Shown here in pieces: positions 23,575 through 36,331 of a stretch of 64,000 bases of DNA. A program made the translations under genes and the position numbers. Under the pieces are notes generated by a model. The model was not told the DNA's origin. It made no database searches and saw only the letters and a list, made by a program, of their open reading frames with translations. Origin of the DNA: Drechslerella dactyloides (lineage: Eukaryota; Ascomycota; Orbiliomycetes; Orbiliales; Orbiliaceae); NCBI GenBank assembly GCA_020064725.1, contig JAGTWJ010000002.1, positions 2,418,001 through 2,482,000 on the forward strand. Reading direction: 5' to 3'. Every line of letters begins with the position of its first letter. The first letter of the stretch is position 1.

Positions 23575-25689
23575 ATGATTCCATACTTCTACATCAGCTG
23601 TGGGGGGGTTGTTCTCTATTTTGTTTGGTCGAGGATTGATTATTATCTTCGAGAGAGGAGGATACGAAAGCTGCATGGGGCCCAGAAGCCCAACTACTAC
23701 TGGCCCAGTTATCTCCCAGGTGGCATCGATTATTTTCTCATGTTGATAAGGGTGTGTATCCGTATCTGAGACTCCTGAAATCATAAGCGATACTACTGGC
23801 GGTTGGTGTAGGGGTAAATATGCATATTTACTAACGCATATATTGGCTTTCAGCAATCAATGCGTGGGCAAACAGCTGAATTTTATCGGTGAGATCCTGA
23901 TCACAAGAAATATATCTAAGCTGTCGACAACAAACTAACCGCTTCTTATAATACTTAAGACAGAACTTTGATGAGTATGCTCCCAGATGACATTTTAATA
24001 AATCACCGGCACTATACAGATGAGCTAACAAACGATTAGATCAGGCACACATACAATTGCCGTAAAAACTCTCGGTGGGCAGAATCATTCCTACACGTGT
24101 CACTTTGAATCGCCCGGTGGCGTTGCTAATGATATACATCAATATCCAGGACAGCCACTTTTCTTTACAATGGACCCTCTTAACACCAAGCATATACTCT
24201 ATACCCAGTTCGACACATTTCTAGCCGGTCCCTCGAAAAAGGGCCCGTTTACGGGATTTGTGAATGACTCTATTTTTGTCGAAGACGGCGAGAGATGGTC
24301 TTTCCATAGAGCTTTACTTCGTCCTCAATTCGCCCGACAACATATCGCCCATTTGGACAATCTCGAGGTCATTACAAATGACTTGCTTAAATGTATTCCC
24401 GGCGACGGTACAAGCGTAGACTTGCAACAATATTTCTTAGATGTGGCTCTTGATAGCGCAACAGCCCTCTTCTTTGGAGAGTGAGTTCACATCATAACCT
24501 GCAGTACTTCGCAATACATCGCATCCATACATGATTTACAGGATGTGTGAATCGATCATTTACTTACCAATATTGCCCTAAATTTATAGGTCCGCCGGCG
24601 CAGTACAACATCGATTAGCTCTTCTGAGAGGGGAAACCCCGGACCACCCATGGGGCGCAAAGTTCTCCTCGGCCTTCGACATTTGCCAGGCTCTTCTATT
24701 GATCAAGTTCTTCTATAGGAATTTTCATGCCTGGTATAACCCACAGGAGCTTATTGATGCGAAGAAGGAATGTTTTGGAATTGTCGACAATTTTATCCAC
24801 AAGGCCATCAGGAAGCACGGGAAGGCAGCGAGAGCTGCTAAGGCATCGAAACCGGACGTGGAAGCTGACGAAACCGGATCGAAAAGGAGATATATCTTTC
24901 TCGAAGAACTAGTAAAGTATAGCGAGGACGTAGAGCTATTGCGAGGCACTATAATTGGGTTGCTAGTCGCGGGGAGAGGGCCCATTGCAAAAACTCTAGC
25001 TTTCACCTTCCACTGTCTGGTGCGCTACCCGGAAGCTCAGGAGAAACTCCGAAAAGAAATTTATGAACATTTTGGCTCCGAGTTCGACCGAAGCCGCATT
25101 ACTTTTGAGTCCCTTAAAGCTTGCAAGTATTTGAGATGGGTTATCGATGAGTCGTTAAGGCTGTACCCCTCTGTGCCATTTGATGCGCGGACCGCTTCCA
25201 AAGATACATATCTCCCCCATGGAGGCGGACCAGACGGCATGAGCCCGATATTCATCCCCAAGGGTTCTGCCGTCGAGTATGTTCCATATGCTGCGCACAG
25301 ACGACTGGATATATTTGGCCCAGACGCGAATTGGTATGTGTAGCGAGGTCGCAGGGTTGCACCTTTCCATCATATTCCTCTTATATACACAATCTCGTTA
25401 ATTCGTCCACTCATATAGGTTCCGTCCCGAACGCTTCGAAACTCTGTCGCAGGAAATGGCTCGCGGAACCGAGCATGGCGCTTGGACTTATATCCCATTC
25501 AACGCTGGGCCACGAACCTGCGTTGGCCAGCAAATGTCATTGACCGAAGTCTCGTATGTCATCGTCAGGATGTTTCAACACTTTGAGAAGTTTGAGAATG
25601 GTGAGTTCAGCCAGTTCGTCAAGTTGGACATGAGTTTGAATATGGGACTTGGAGGCCAGGGCGCCCGGGTTAGGAGCTTTGCCAAATAA
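23575..25689 (+). CDS. Cytochrome P450, CYP52-like (alkane/fatty-acid hydroxylase group)
   Basis: Exons 23575-23751, 23854-23888, 23960-23974, 24040-24074, 24150-24480, 24590-25333 and 25419-25689 give 535 residues. The N-terminus is a single membrane anchor (FYISCGGVVLYFVW), placing it on the ER. CYP52-group marks: GTHTIAVKTLGQPLFFTMDP, VFVEDGERW-like FVEDGERWSFHRALLRPQF, the K-helix ESLRLYPSVPFDAR, THLPHGGGPDGMSPIFIPKG-like LPHGGGPDGMSPIFIPKG, FRPERF, and the haem loop FNAGPRTCVGQQ with Cys at about 480. The family usually performs terminal hydroxylation of alkanes or fatty acids. Oddity: the I-helix reads AGRGPIA (about 325-331) where the group has AGRDTTA, so the acid-alcohol pair used for O2 activation is missing. 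Exons 2-4 (35, 15 and 35 nt) were found by frame and branch-point logic; the 15-nt exon uses an AAG acceptor and is the least certain. Confidence 0.85.
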
Positions 25690-28600
25690 GTGGCATCGCA
25701 GGAGCACTTTGTGGTCACGCTTGACGAGGCCGGGGCGCACTTCAGCTTACCCATCTGGTAAGCTTGTGGCGTTAAGACGGATGGAGATGATGATTTAGAT
25801 TAGAGCTGCAGCGCTGGGGCCGAGTTGGTCCTGAAACACGAAGATTAGATGAGAGAATCCGCGTAACTGGATATATATACATGGTGTAGATAAAATCATT
25901 GTTATATACGGGCAAGCACAAGGGCTAGAGAGGTGGCTGGGAATAGCTTTGCAATTGTATACATGTATCGATGCTGCGGATTTAGTAACGCTGATATATA
26001 AATTGATCTGATTATGATTCGAATCCTTGCGATTATATACTCTGGCAACTGAGTTTATACCAAGAAAACTCTAGGGAGAGGAGTATCAATCGCCGGAGAG
26101 CTCCGGCCTTGCGTAGCTAGTACGTACGTATGAATTCGAGTATCGTTTCATGACCATTGAGCGAAGAGGAGCGTGTCTATTTTTCTTGTGTTGTTCTGTC
26201 GAGCGTAACCTCGTCGTGTAACATTCGGTCAAAGTTGCGAAGGAACGGGCGCTAATAGATTCCGCTGCGTAATTCTGCAACGAAAAGAAGTAAAAACTCA
26301 GGTAGTTGAGAAGAACTTTTTATCGATAACTTCGAGTAGTATCGAGGTTGCCCTATATACGCAAAAACGCCTGATCACTACCTTATAATCTCGCGATACT
26401 GATCCCAGCATTCGCAAAAATGTCAAGGCTAACAGAAATGTCAACTAACACCACAATTAGCTATTATTAACATACTTGGTTTACCTCGTAGGATCCAATC
26501 GGCCCAAAAAGTAGATTCGGATGTTACAAATCTGATAACGTGCAACATACGAATACGGTTGATCTGCAGCTATATAGCTTGATATACTTTTACAATGCAA
26601 TGCTGGCTGTGTCCGTGTCTTGCAGGCATATGAGTAGGGCAAGGCTGGGGAAGCTTGCTAGAGCTCCGAGCAGCTGGCTGTCCATTCACGCCGTCTGTAC
26701 ACGCAGTACAAACATTCCACCAGAATCTAGCCTCAAAGGTATTTTCCTATAATATTACTATTAACTATAGAAATACATGTTTAAGCATCGCTGTCGTTAT
26801 CTTGGCGCCGTCTACAGTTTAATCGCCGATGCTCGATCAGCTGCAGCGCCTTCGACGTCACTTGGCGGGCCTCACTTAAGTTGTCGTCCTGCCGGATGGG
26901 AGAAGATGCCTGCTCGAGATGGCTTCACCTCAGTCTAACTCGTCGCAGACTCAGAGGGTGCGCCGGGCTGGTGCTATTTATAACAAGCGAGTCGACTGCA
27001 GCAGGGACCATCCTGCCCGAGCGAAAAAGCCCAATGTAACAGTACGGCATCATTTGGTGGTGATGACAATTTAAGTGGTTCGCTGCTGGCCTTGTGCTAT
27101 TTGGTACAGTACTGCGCATCGTCACGGTCCAGAGACAGCTGTTCGGGCATAGTCTCACGCGGGCACCTTCAAGCTGGACGCCGCGGACAGTTGTATGTAT
27201 GCACGTCTGTTCCTCTAGCTCGACGTGCTTGTGGGTATACGAATATACTTCAATAAGTATCAATACATTCCTAAACATCTATGAGTACGTATTGTCAGTA
27301 GAATATAAAGCAAGGATGTGACCCTTTGGCGTGCACTACGCAATCGTGGTCGCGAGTCGAGCCCAGTGAAAGTGCAGAATAACGTTAGCATAGCAGACAT
27401 AGGAGGTGGGCCGTTTCAGCCGGGTACCGTGGAGCGAGAAGGAAAGGACATCACGTTCCTGAAGGCGACGGACATAGCCACACTATTTTGGCTAACGGGG
27501 CTCGCAATTGCAACCGAAACGAAAAAAAGAGTACCACATTATTTCCAGTACCGGTCGCCTTCTTTTTTTCCATTCTCTGCGTCTGGTCGTTTCTTTTCTT
27601 TCGTCTTCTGCTTTATTCGAATATTCGAATTCCTGGTTTTTGATTCCGACTCTGCCCTGACATCTGGATATCCGGATTGGACAAAATCTTCCCTATCACT
27701 CTCGTGATTCGAGGCTTCAGAGCATTGGGCGACTTCGATTGACGGACGCGCGAACGAGCAACGGATATTAATTTTCTTTAGCAGGGTTAATTCGATTGAC
27801 AGCGGACAAACTCACGTCCAGCCAAAGTGCCTGTCAGTTGCCGTCAAACTGGGAGGTGTGTATGTTGGATATCGTATTAACGGTCGTTCATTCCTTCCTT
27901 CGCGTTATATCGTTTTGGCCAACTCCTTGGCTCTCATCGATTAATTTCGAGAACATCCCTTGATTGTAATCTTCAGCACCCACTTTAGTATCGTTTGTAT
28001 CTATCATACCTGAGATCTATCTCTCGAGTACCGTCTCTCCACTCTCTCAGAGCACCTCCACTATCTCTCCACTACCACCCGCGAGACCGCTCGAGTTCCA
28101 CCGCGGTCGTGCTTTCGCGGCGGACGTGAGTGCAGCCTGTCTGCCTGCCAGTCACAACTATCAGCTCGCATACCAAGCAGCAAAACCTGTCAGTCGATAT
28201 GTGCAATTACAAGGGGCCGTAATTACACCAACCGCCGATATGACATGACATTTCCCGGCAGCCGGTCTTAAGATCTTGCATGTCTGCTGTTCAGTTGCAC
28301 CGAAAAATCCACTTTGATTGCTTTGCATCCAACCGAGCGATCGCTCAATCGCGAACATTGCATTGCAACTTTTCTTTTGCGCAGTTGATTGCCTGATCGA
28401 AGCAATCCACCTATCAGTAATCGGCCAGTCATTTCTGGTTGTCTGTCGCTAATCGCGAACTTGTTACGAGTAGACAGCCTGGCTTGCAGAACGCTAAACC
28501 TCAGCTTACCGACTACATTCCCGTTCCTGACGTTGTCCAGCCGCCGTCTGCCCTGCCCGATACTCTGTCGACTCGCCCACCGCCTTCGCGTGACCGACGA

Positions 28601-29045
28601 ACTTCTCTGGCACCACCGTCGAAGGACTCGGGCTGTTTCGGGTTGTCGAGATACGTCAGCGGGCGACAGAAAGAGGTGGGAGCATCCGACGCAACGCTAG
28701 CTGCAGGTCTTATAATATAATAAGAACGTGGCCGTGTTTGCCGTGGCGGGACAACCAGCGTTCGGCGAGCATCGCATCGCTTCCCGTCGACACGAGCGCC
28801 CAGACCCAGCAGACGGGCCTCCGTCGACCCACTTCACCTCATCTCAACCACGGCCGGCGGAAACAGCGCCGAGCGATATCGATGCGAAGGCGCTAATCAC
28901 CTCCAAGATGCCCACCGCAACAACCTGAGCATATTGCACGCCCCCGAATACTCGACGTCTAGCTCGCCTGCGTGACGTTTTGTTTGTCACCAGCAGGCTA
29001 GCTCCCTTTATCATCATCCCCTTTATCCGGACGAACGGCATCCAG
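25690..29045. other. 3.4 kb gene-free gap and long leader of the TRP-like gene
   Basis: I find no gene with recognisable motifs. The first half is AT-rich. From about 27.5 kb the sequence becomes pyrimidine-rich (CTCTCC-rich at 28009-28080), which in fungi often marks a transcription start region. Several short upstream frames occur between 28.4 and 28.9 kb, none starting a recognised protein. Confidence 0.5.
28009..28080 (+). promoter_or_regulatory. CT-rich tract, probable core promoter of the TRP-like gene
   Basis: About 70 bp of C/T-rich sequence with repeated CTCTCC and CCACT strings sits about 1 kb upstream of the start at 29046. Such tracts commonly precede transcription starts in filamentous fungi. 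The assignment is an inference. Confidence 0.4.
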
Positions 29046-32000
29046 ATGTCCACAACAGATCACACGATGAAGCGGCGGCGGACAAGAGCGCCTGGACACC
29101 TCTCGGTGGGGTTAGCGACGATGTATTCATTGATGTTCGCTTCCCTTGCTGGGGTATCCAATGCCGTGTCGGTTCCGTTTGTCGACTGCCTGAAGCAGGT
29201 ACCTGGCGCTGCTCATTTCAAACCTTATAGCGTCGATGCGAAGTTTGGCACTCAAGAAGAAGGCTATCCGCTGTCTATCGAGGTTCACGGCAATCTTACA
29301 TCTCCTGGGCAGAGAATAGTGAACTACGACCAAGGACAAAATGCTCTCAGTAAGACCTCACACAATCGTCACTGTGTCCGTTGCAATGCTACATGAGGTG
29401 CTGACTATGCGACTTATAGCTACCCTTCGCCAAAGAATCAATGTGCTGTCGTACACGCCTTATCTCGATAACATCGCTTTCTGCAAAACTGTTATTGGAG
29501 GAGGCACGGACTGCGTGATTGAGCCTGTGCCGAATGTGTACGTCACTTGATGAGAGCATTGGTTGGGAAGACATCTACTAACTCGTTGAATATAGTTCGG
29601 ACTACAAAGCTCTCCCCGGGTTCAGGACGACGCATAACGTCTCCAGCTCTTATGCATTCAGCACGCTTGTAAACAACTATCGTATCATACCCGCCGAAAA
29701 CGAAAAGATCAATGTTGGCTGCATCCAGGCTGCTATAACCCCGAGACTCGGACCAACGATAACCGATCTATTGACCTTTATACCGGTTGGGATCCTGGTG
29801 ATGGCTGGAATCGCGACAATTATTGCTGCGATATTCAACCCGTGGAACGGAACGAAGGACATTTTCCAATGGACGAGCAACTATGGCCGAGACGATGACA
29901 TGCTACGGCTGGTAACGCCAGGATTTGCAGATTGTCTTCAATACCTTCAATTTGTGGTCCTTACTGGCGCTCTGTCACTCAATTATCCTGGATTCTATCA
30001 ACCTGTCATAGCAAACGGCGCCTGGTCCGTCCTCATGTTCAACTACTCGCTCGTTAGCGGCACCTCGACACAGAATCCTGTTGACAACATATACGCTGTG
30101 TATCATAAACATGGTTTAGGACGGCTAACGGAATTGGTCGGGCAAGGCGATGCCTGCGACGCCTGGGCTGGGTTCATGGTTATCTTTGCCGGGATCATCG
30201 GTGGGACGGCGGCTGTCACTGCGCTTGTCGCGATGGTCCGGTGGGCCATGAAGAGGGTCAAAATACACGAGAGTGGTGACCTTCGGGCTAAGAATCTGCC
30301 TTTCTTCGGTGGCCTCCTCGTCCGCGTGGTGTACAACTATCTCTTGTTACCGATTCTGTCACTCAGCGCCTATCAACTCATCATTGCCGCAAGCAGCCCT
30401 CTCTCCGTGAGCGTCGTTGCTGGCTTGATCTTCGCATTGGTCATCATCGTCGCGGCGTTCCTAGTTCGCAGGATTAGCACGTACAAGCCGAGAAGCCCTC
30501 TATACGACGACCTTCCAACTTTGCTTTTCTACGGACCTTTGTACAACACATACGATGAATCAGCGACGCTGTTTTGTATCGTGTATCTGGGGATCAGCTT
30601 TATCCGTGGGATTACCTTTGGCTTCTTACAACCATCCGGGATAGCGCAATTGACCCTGCTGGCGATTTGCGAGATCATCTTCATACTGACGCTCAACACG
30701 TTCCGGCCCTATTCCTCGAAGACCTCGATGAATATCTACCAGATATTCTTTAGTGCGATACGGTTGATATCGGTTTTGTTCCAAGTTGCATTCGTGCCCA
30801 GCCTTGAAGTTGATGACTCCGCTCGGGGATGGATTGGATATGTGATTCTAATTTTGCATGGTGTGGTTTTGATTTTTGGCTTCTTCATGAACGCATTGCA
30901 GACGCTGGCTGAAGTGGCTGCCCGCCTGGCTGGGGCTGGTGAAGGCCGCGATGGTGCGCAGAGAGGCGGGTTGTCAAAGGTGCGTATACATACATTTATT
31001 TTGAGCCTCGAAGGTTTGTTGTCTTCCGCCATGCATAGCGCTAACCACGCGAGTTCATGTACTAGGTTTTCGGCCAGAGGCAGCTCGCCAGACGAATGAA
31101 CCGCTCAGAGGCGCATAGTCCCGAACTGACGGGTTATCAAGGAGTCAACTCGAGCACGATTGGTGAAGAAAGAAAAGCGAGTCTGATGACTGCGTCCCGA
31201 CACGGCGGTTCTATTTCTGGAAGCTCTGCGATCCTTCTGGCGGGCGGCGCCCAAGCCCAGCAGCAGGGCTATGTCGTACGCACACCAAGTACAGAATACG
31301 CCACCCCGATTCAAGAAACATCTTCCACTGGAGGCCGGGGACACCACCATACAAATAGCGGGAGCACAAGCTACGGGCCTGCGACTCCCCGCCATGCCAG
31401 CGGCCAGTCGTATTTTGAGAATGCCAATACCGGATCGGCTATGCAAAGCGTGAACGGAAGTTCACCGCGCCTCCCACCACCATCTGGATTTGGAGTCGCG
31501 CTGGCCAATCTGGACGGCAACGGGCGTCCGAATGAAACAAATCCTTACTACCGGCCGCCGAGGAAGAACCGAGTTCGGAATCATAGTAAGTCCAGGTCGC
31601 TGGGCAGCGGAGACTGGGACAACGCCGGCCCTTCCAGCTTCAACCCTCGATACAACGGCCCGAACGACTACACGACACGCGAAGCATCGGAAGGATTCTC
31701 AAACATCCAGCTGAATGATATGGGCGATGAGAACGCACGATTCGGACACTCAACCCCAGCACTCATGATGCCTGGTCATACAGATTCGATGGGATCCGAT
31801 CCGAGAATGATGCAAGATTATTCGCAACGAGAATCCGACTTTTACTACGGGGTTCGAGGACCTGCGCTTTCCGCACAACCATCGCGTCGGTTGCGGACTG
31901 GACCTGCAGACCCAACAAGTACGGTCGCGAGTGCGACTGGATGGCTCAACAAGTTCTCACGCTGGACGAAAGGCAAGAACAAAGAGAAAGGATTCCAGGT

Positions 32001-32874
32001 TGTGCGGTCAGCTCGCGCTCCGCCACCTATGAGGTCAGCGATTGAAGGAGATGATCCCGAACCGGCGGGCGCGAACGGTGTCCGATCGTTAAGCATTGCG
32101 GCCAGTGTGCCAGCCGGATCTCAGGATCAGTCGAGGGATATGCCCATGCCATCGACTCGTGGAGTTAATGACGACGATGATAGCAGTAGCAGTCCAAGCG
32201 ACGAGGACGTTTCGGACTCCGATTTCACTGAAGACGACGGGGGCTCGCTATCCCCACCCTTGCCGCCGCTGCCTCCAGTGCTACCAGAGATCCAGACCGG
32301 TGGTGCATTTGCGATCCAGTCGCGGGGGAACAGCAAGAAGAGCACGAGGAGCATGTTGCCCACGGTACCCCGCAAATCTTCGAAGCGACGATCGGCTCAC
32401 CTGGCACCTCCTGCACCGGCAGGCGCTTACCAGTCAATACCGCAGACACCAGAGCCAGTGCTCTCCGCGGCACCATCTTCGCATCAACGGCGGCAGCAGA
32501 AGCAGCCGCAGGCTCCTTCGCTGCCACCTCCACAGTTGTACGATCCGCCGATGCACGAGAATCGATCGACGAGCTCGACCCATCGGCTGCCATTCACGCG
32601 CGTCCCCATGGGTCACCATGGGGGAAAATCGGGGATGATGGAAGTGCCGGATAGCGATCGCGCCGGCGACCGGACAAGCACTTACTCCACAAGCAGCTCC
32701 GTGCTAGTGTCGCCAGCGATGATTGCGATCGACGATGATGCGAATAGCAGCCGACCCGCATCTCTAGGGACGGTGAATCGGTATAAAGTATCGGTTGCGA
32801 ATAATGATCGCATGCTCGGGACAGAGAGCCGGGCAGAAGTGGTCGACGAGACGGGGAGAAGAAGCGCAGGGTAG
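29046..32874 (+). CDS. TRP-like ion channel / flavin-carrier (FLC/Pkd2) family membrane protein with ML-like domain
   Basis: Exons 29046-29349, 29420-29537, 29596-30979 and 31066-32874 give 1204 residues. A basic N-terminus and hydrophobic stretch (SVGLATMYSLMFASLAG) act as signal peptide. Residues about 35-195 form the extracytosolic ML-like domain with paired cysteines (FVDCLK, AFCKTVIGGGTDC, VGCIQ). Membrane segments follow from about residue 200 (LLTFIPVGILVMAGIA...) to about 590, including the region IQNPVD/NIYAVYHKHG and FRPYSSKTSMNIYQ, typical of fungal TRP/Pkd2-like proteins. From about residue 600 to the end is a long cytosolic, Ser/Pro/Gly-rich tail with an acidic patch (DDDDSSSSPSDED, about 960). 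Family roles are calcium homeostasis, cell-wall stress and haem/FAD transport in the ER, vacuole or plasma membrane; which applies cannot be told. The start could also be the ATG at 29067, which gives a tighter signal peptide. Confidence 0.87.
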
Positions 32875-33830
32875 CAGATTACGCTACGACGAGTTTCTTG
32901 AGTTGTGATATCAACCGTCTTTGGCATGCATATTTTACTACGCCTTTGACATTTTGCTCTCGTTGTTTCTGCTTTGCGATTGAAGTGTGACTATTAGCAT
33001 GCATACATTCTGGCGTTCTTATTTTCTTTCGTCTAGTCGATATATGGTTTTTTTGTTATGATTCCATGCCGCCAAAAGCATGCAGCAGTTCATCGCGATG
33101 TTTTAATGTTGGTTTACTTCTTCTTCGTCCTCTTTTCTTTAATGTGGAATCCTTTACTGCAGGGTTGTACGAATATACCGCTCAGCAGTTCCTTTCTCTT
33201 CTCTTTCCAGGCGGCTTCGGATACGATATGATTCAAGATAGCGTCGGTTGGATACTTGGACCTGCCTACTGAACACTCGAGCGTGCATGGACGCAGCAGG
33301 TTATGGGTTACATATTCTCTACATATTCGCACGGTGAATGTGGGTGCCAATTGGCAGATTCAAGTATCTATTATCTGGGCGTCTGAGACCGTATCGACAT
33401 CGTGGGTATAGTATACCGGGGGGTTCGATTTGCGTGTATATACATAGATTCTAATTAGACTGGGGGGATAACTATGAATAATCCCGGGCCTGCAGATAAG
33501 ACGCATATGGAATTAGATTATTTATGATATACGATTGATCAGTTGATATCACACCGTGGGCAGGGGGAGCATTAGTCAATCGTAGGGTAGCAGTGCGGTG
33601 GGGCCATGCCAGTTTCGGATTGTGGCCGTCGCCAGGCCTGGCTGCGGCTGCTCGGGTGCGGGCGTCGGTCGACGACTATTTACCAGCCCATTGGCTGCCA
33701 CTTGCATCCTCTCCACTACACATTCCTGCTACACCACCATCCATTGGCTTCGCATCCCCATCCAATACTCGGCATCCCGCATTACGCTCCATTCGATTCT
33801 ACTATCAGCATCTGAATCCAAGCAGCAGCG
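32875..33830. other. Intergenic between TRP-like gene and amidase
   Basis: This 956 bp gap is AT-rich, with the 3' UTR of the upstream gene in the first part. The last about 200 bp is CT-rich and contains CCAT/CCATT strings before the amidase start. No gene is seen. Confidence 0.5.
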
Positions 33831-35991
33831 ATGTTTTCCTATCTACAGCATAGAAAAAACTGGTACGTATTTGCACCCACGCTAGTTACGCCGCGAATAC
33901 CCTCGCTTCAGCAGTCTACCACACACATCAACGCATCCATGCCCACAGCTCCGTCCAATCCCTGCTATAGGAAGCTTCGGATTACGAGCTAACAAAGATG
34001 TACTCGTCGTGTCGAACAGCAAGCTCAAGCAAGCGGAGCGCGCGAACCGTATCGCAACGTTGCCGTCGGTCTACTCGAAACCGCTCACAGAGGCGGACCG
34101 CTCGATTCTTGCGACACCGATAGAGAAGCTTGCTGCCAATATCCGTGGGAAGGAATGGCGTCCGATAGATGTGCTGAGAGCTTACGGCAAGAAAGCAATT
34201 CTAGCGCAAGAGAAAACGAATTGCTTGACGGAGATTATGATCTCAGACGCGGAGAAATATGTAGAGGAGGTTCGGCTTGACGGTACGTTGCCCATCGTTG
34301 ATGTAATCATTGGTTGATTGTTATATTTGAGCATTGGGGGACTACACTATGCATGCAAGGCGTGGAAGGTGCTATGATTGATTGCTCCGAAGATGATGGC
34401 GGTTGTAGGGACCCACTAGGTAAGGACGTCTGCTGACCAGGTTTCTTCACTTTCAGGCCCCCTTGCTGGGGTCCCCATCTCCCTCAAGGACACCGTCGGG
34501 GTCCAGGGCTACGACTACTGCATCGGATACTCCTCCCTCGTAGGCAAACCTGCTGCCCGCGATAGTCCGTTGACTTCGATTCTCAAGGCCACCGGCGCGG
34601 TCCCTTACGTGAAGACGAATGTTCCGATTACGCTCCTCAGCTTCGAGAGCACGAATGAAGTGTTCGGCCGGACCTCGAACCCGCACAATACGGCTTACTC
34701 CCCTGGTGGGAGTACCGGCGGCGAGTCGGCACTGCTGGCGTATGGTGGGAGCAGGATTGGAATCGGCACCGACGTCGCAGGGAGCGTTAGAGTCCCGGCA
34801 CACTTTTGCGGCATCTACACCGTTCGCGCGGCGGTTGGGCGGTTTCCGAAGAGCTTGAACGTATGTCTACGCATCTTTACAAGCCCTCTTGGTATACTTT
34901 CATACCGATAGCAGTTACTGACGTATGGTTCCACCTAGTGCACCAGCATGCCCGGTCAGGAGGGTGTGATGTCAATCTATTCGCCCATGGCACGCACTCT
35001 CGAGGACCTGACGTACTTCTGGCGCTCATACTTCTCGGTCAAGCCATGGAAGTTCGACCACCATGTCCACCCCATCCCCTTCCGCGAAGATGAGTACGAG
35101 CTCGGCAAAAATGGCAAGATTCGCTTTGGCGTCATGCGTGACGACGGCGTCGTGACTCCTTCTCCTGCTTGCGCTCGTGGACTCAGCATGGTCGTTGACT
35201 CTCTCCGTGGGGCAGGCGAGGACGTAGTCGAACTTGACGATATGCCATCGCCGTACGAGGGTCTCAAAATTGCCTCCATCCTTCTAAACAGCGACGGCGG
35301 CAAGGTTTACGAGTCCTTCTTTACGAGTTTCTTTGAATACAATGACGCCGGCGTCGCCAAGATGGGCCGCTGGTTCAAAATGCCATGGCTTATCAAGAAG
35401 GTCTACGCACTATGGGTCCGATATGTTCAACGCGACGAGCTGTGGGCGGGTATTGTCGATACGCATTTCCGCGAGCAGACAACGCCAGAGCAATGGAAGC
35501 TCGTCAGCAAACGAGAGGACTATCGCGTGAAGTGGCACGAATACTTGAACGAGAAGGGCGTTGATATACTCCTTACTGTCCCGAACGCGACCCCCGCAGT
35601 CCCAGAAGACGGCATGTCAACGGCGATTGCTGCCTGCGGCTATACGTTCCTCTTTAACTTGGTAAGATTAAAGCTCCTATCCTTCAATTGGGCCTGAGCG
35701 GTATCGCTGATAATCTATGGGCAGCTCGACTACTCCGCTGGCGTTCTTCCGGTGACCAAGGTTGACCCTGCAAAAGATCGACTCCCCGCCAGCTTTGAAC
35801 TCAACAAGTTGAACGGCATCGCAAGAGGCGCTATGAGGCACTACGACGCCAAAAAGATGGCTGGGTTGCCCGTTGGCGTGCAGGTCATCGGCAGGCGCCT
35901 GGAGGAGGAGAAGGTTCTGGGTGCGATGGAGAAGATTGAGGGTCTCTTGGAGGCGAAAGGTCAGAAGTACGAGCTTCTGGAGGTTGACTGA
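33831..35991 (+). CDS. Amidase signature (AS) family amidohydrolase
   Basis: Exons 33831-33862, 34020-34282, 34457-34860, 34939-35661 and 35725-35991 give 562 residues, normal for fungal acetamidase/FAAH-type amidases. The Ser-cisSer-Lys triad is intact: Lys109 in PISLKDTVGV, Ser184 in PGGSTGGESALLA and nucleophile Ser208 in GTDVAGSVRVP, with the 24-residue spacing of FAAH. The C-terminus has AGLPVGVQVIGRRLEEEKVL, the usual end of the domain. It hydrolyses an amide to acid plus ammonia or amine. The N-terminal segment RANRIATLPSVYSKPLTEADRSIL resembles general fungal acetamidase-type proteins, but the substrate is unknown. The first exon (10 codons) is inferred from a GTACGT donor and a GCTAAC branch point before the acceptor at 34019, so it is less sure than the rest. 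No signal peptide is seen. Confidence 0.88.
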
Positions 35992-36331
35992 TGGGCCGAA
36001 CAACTCGATCTTATCTGCCAACACGGAAGTCTGATGGACCCGTCCTGCCCTTTTTATTCTTACGGGGCATTCTTTTTCTTCGTATCCGTCTCTGCTTTCT
36101 GGATTTCATATGGGACATGGATTGCGCATACTGTCTATATCGCTATTTGTGCGCTCGGTGCATGCGGTTCTTATAATCGACTGGTACATGTAATGTACAT
36201 ACGTGCAATGGAATTCTTATGGGTGCATTGATTGATAATTGCACGAATATTCTCTGTATTAAACCACCTACTTATGGATACTCTGGAAACATTAACTTAA
36301 TCGAGACGAGGGGTACTTTGGAGGGAGCAGT
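35992..36331. other. Convergent 3' gap, amidase / alpha-galactosidase
   Basis: 340 bp between two 3' ends, AT-rich with pyrimidine runs. No gene. Confidence 0.5.
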
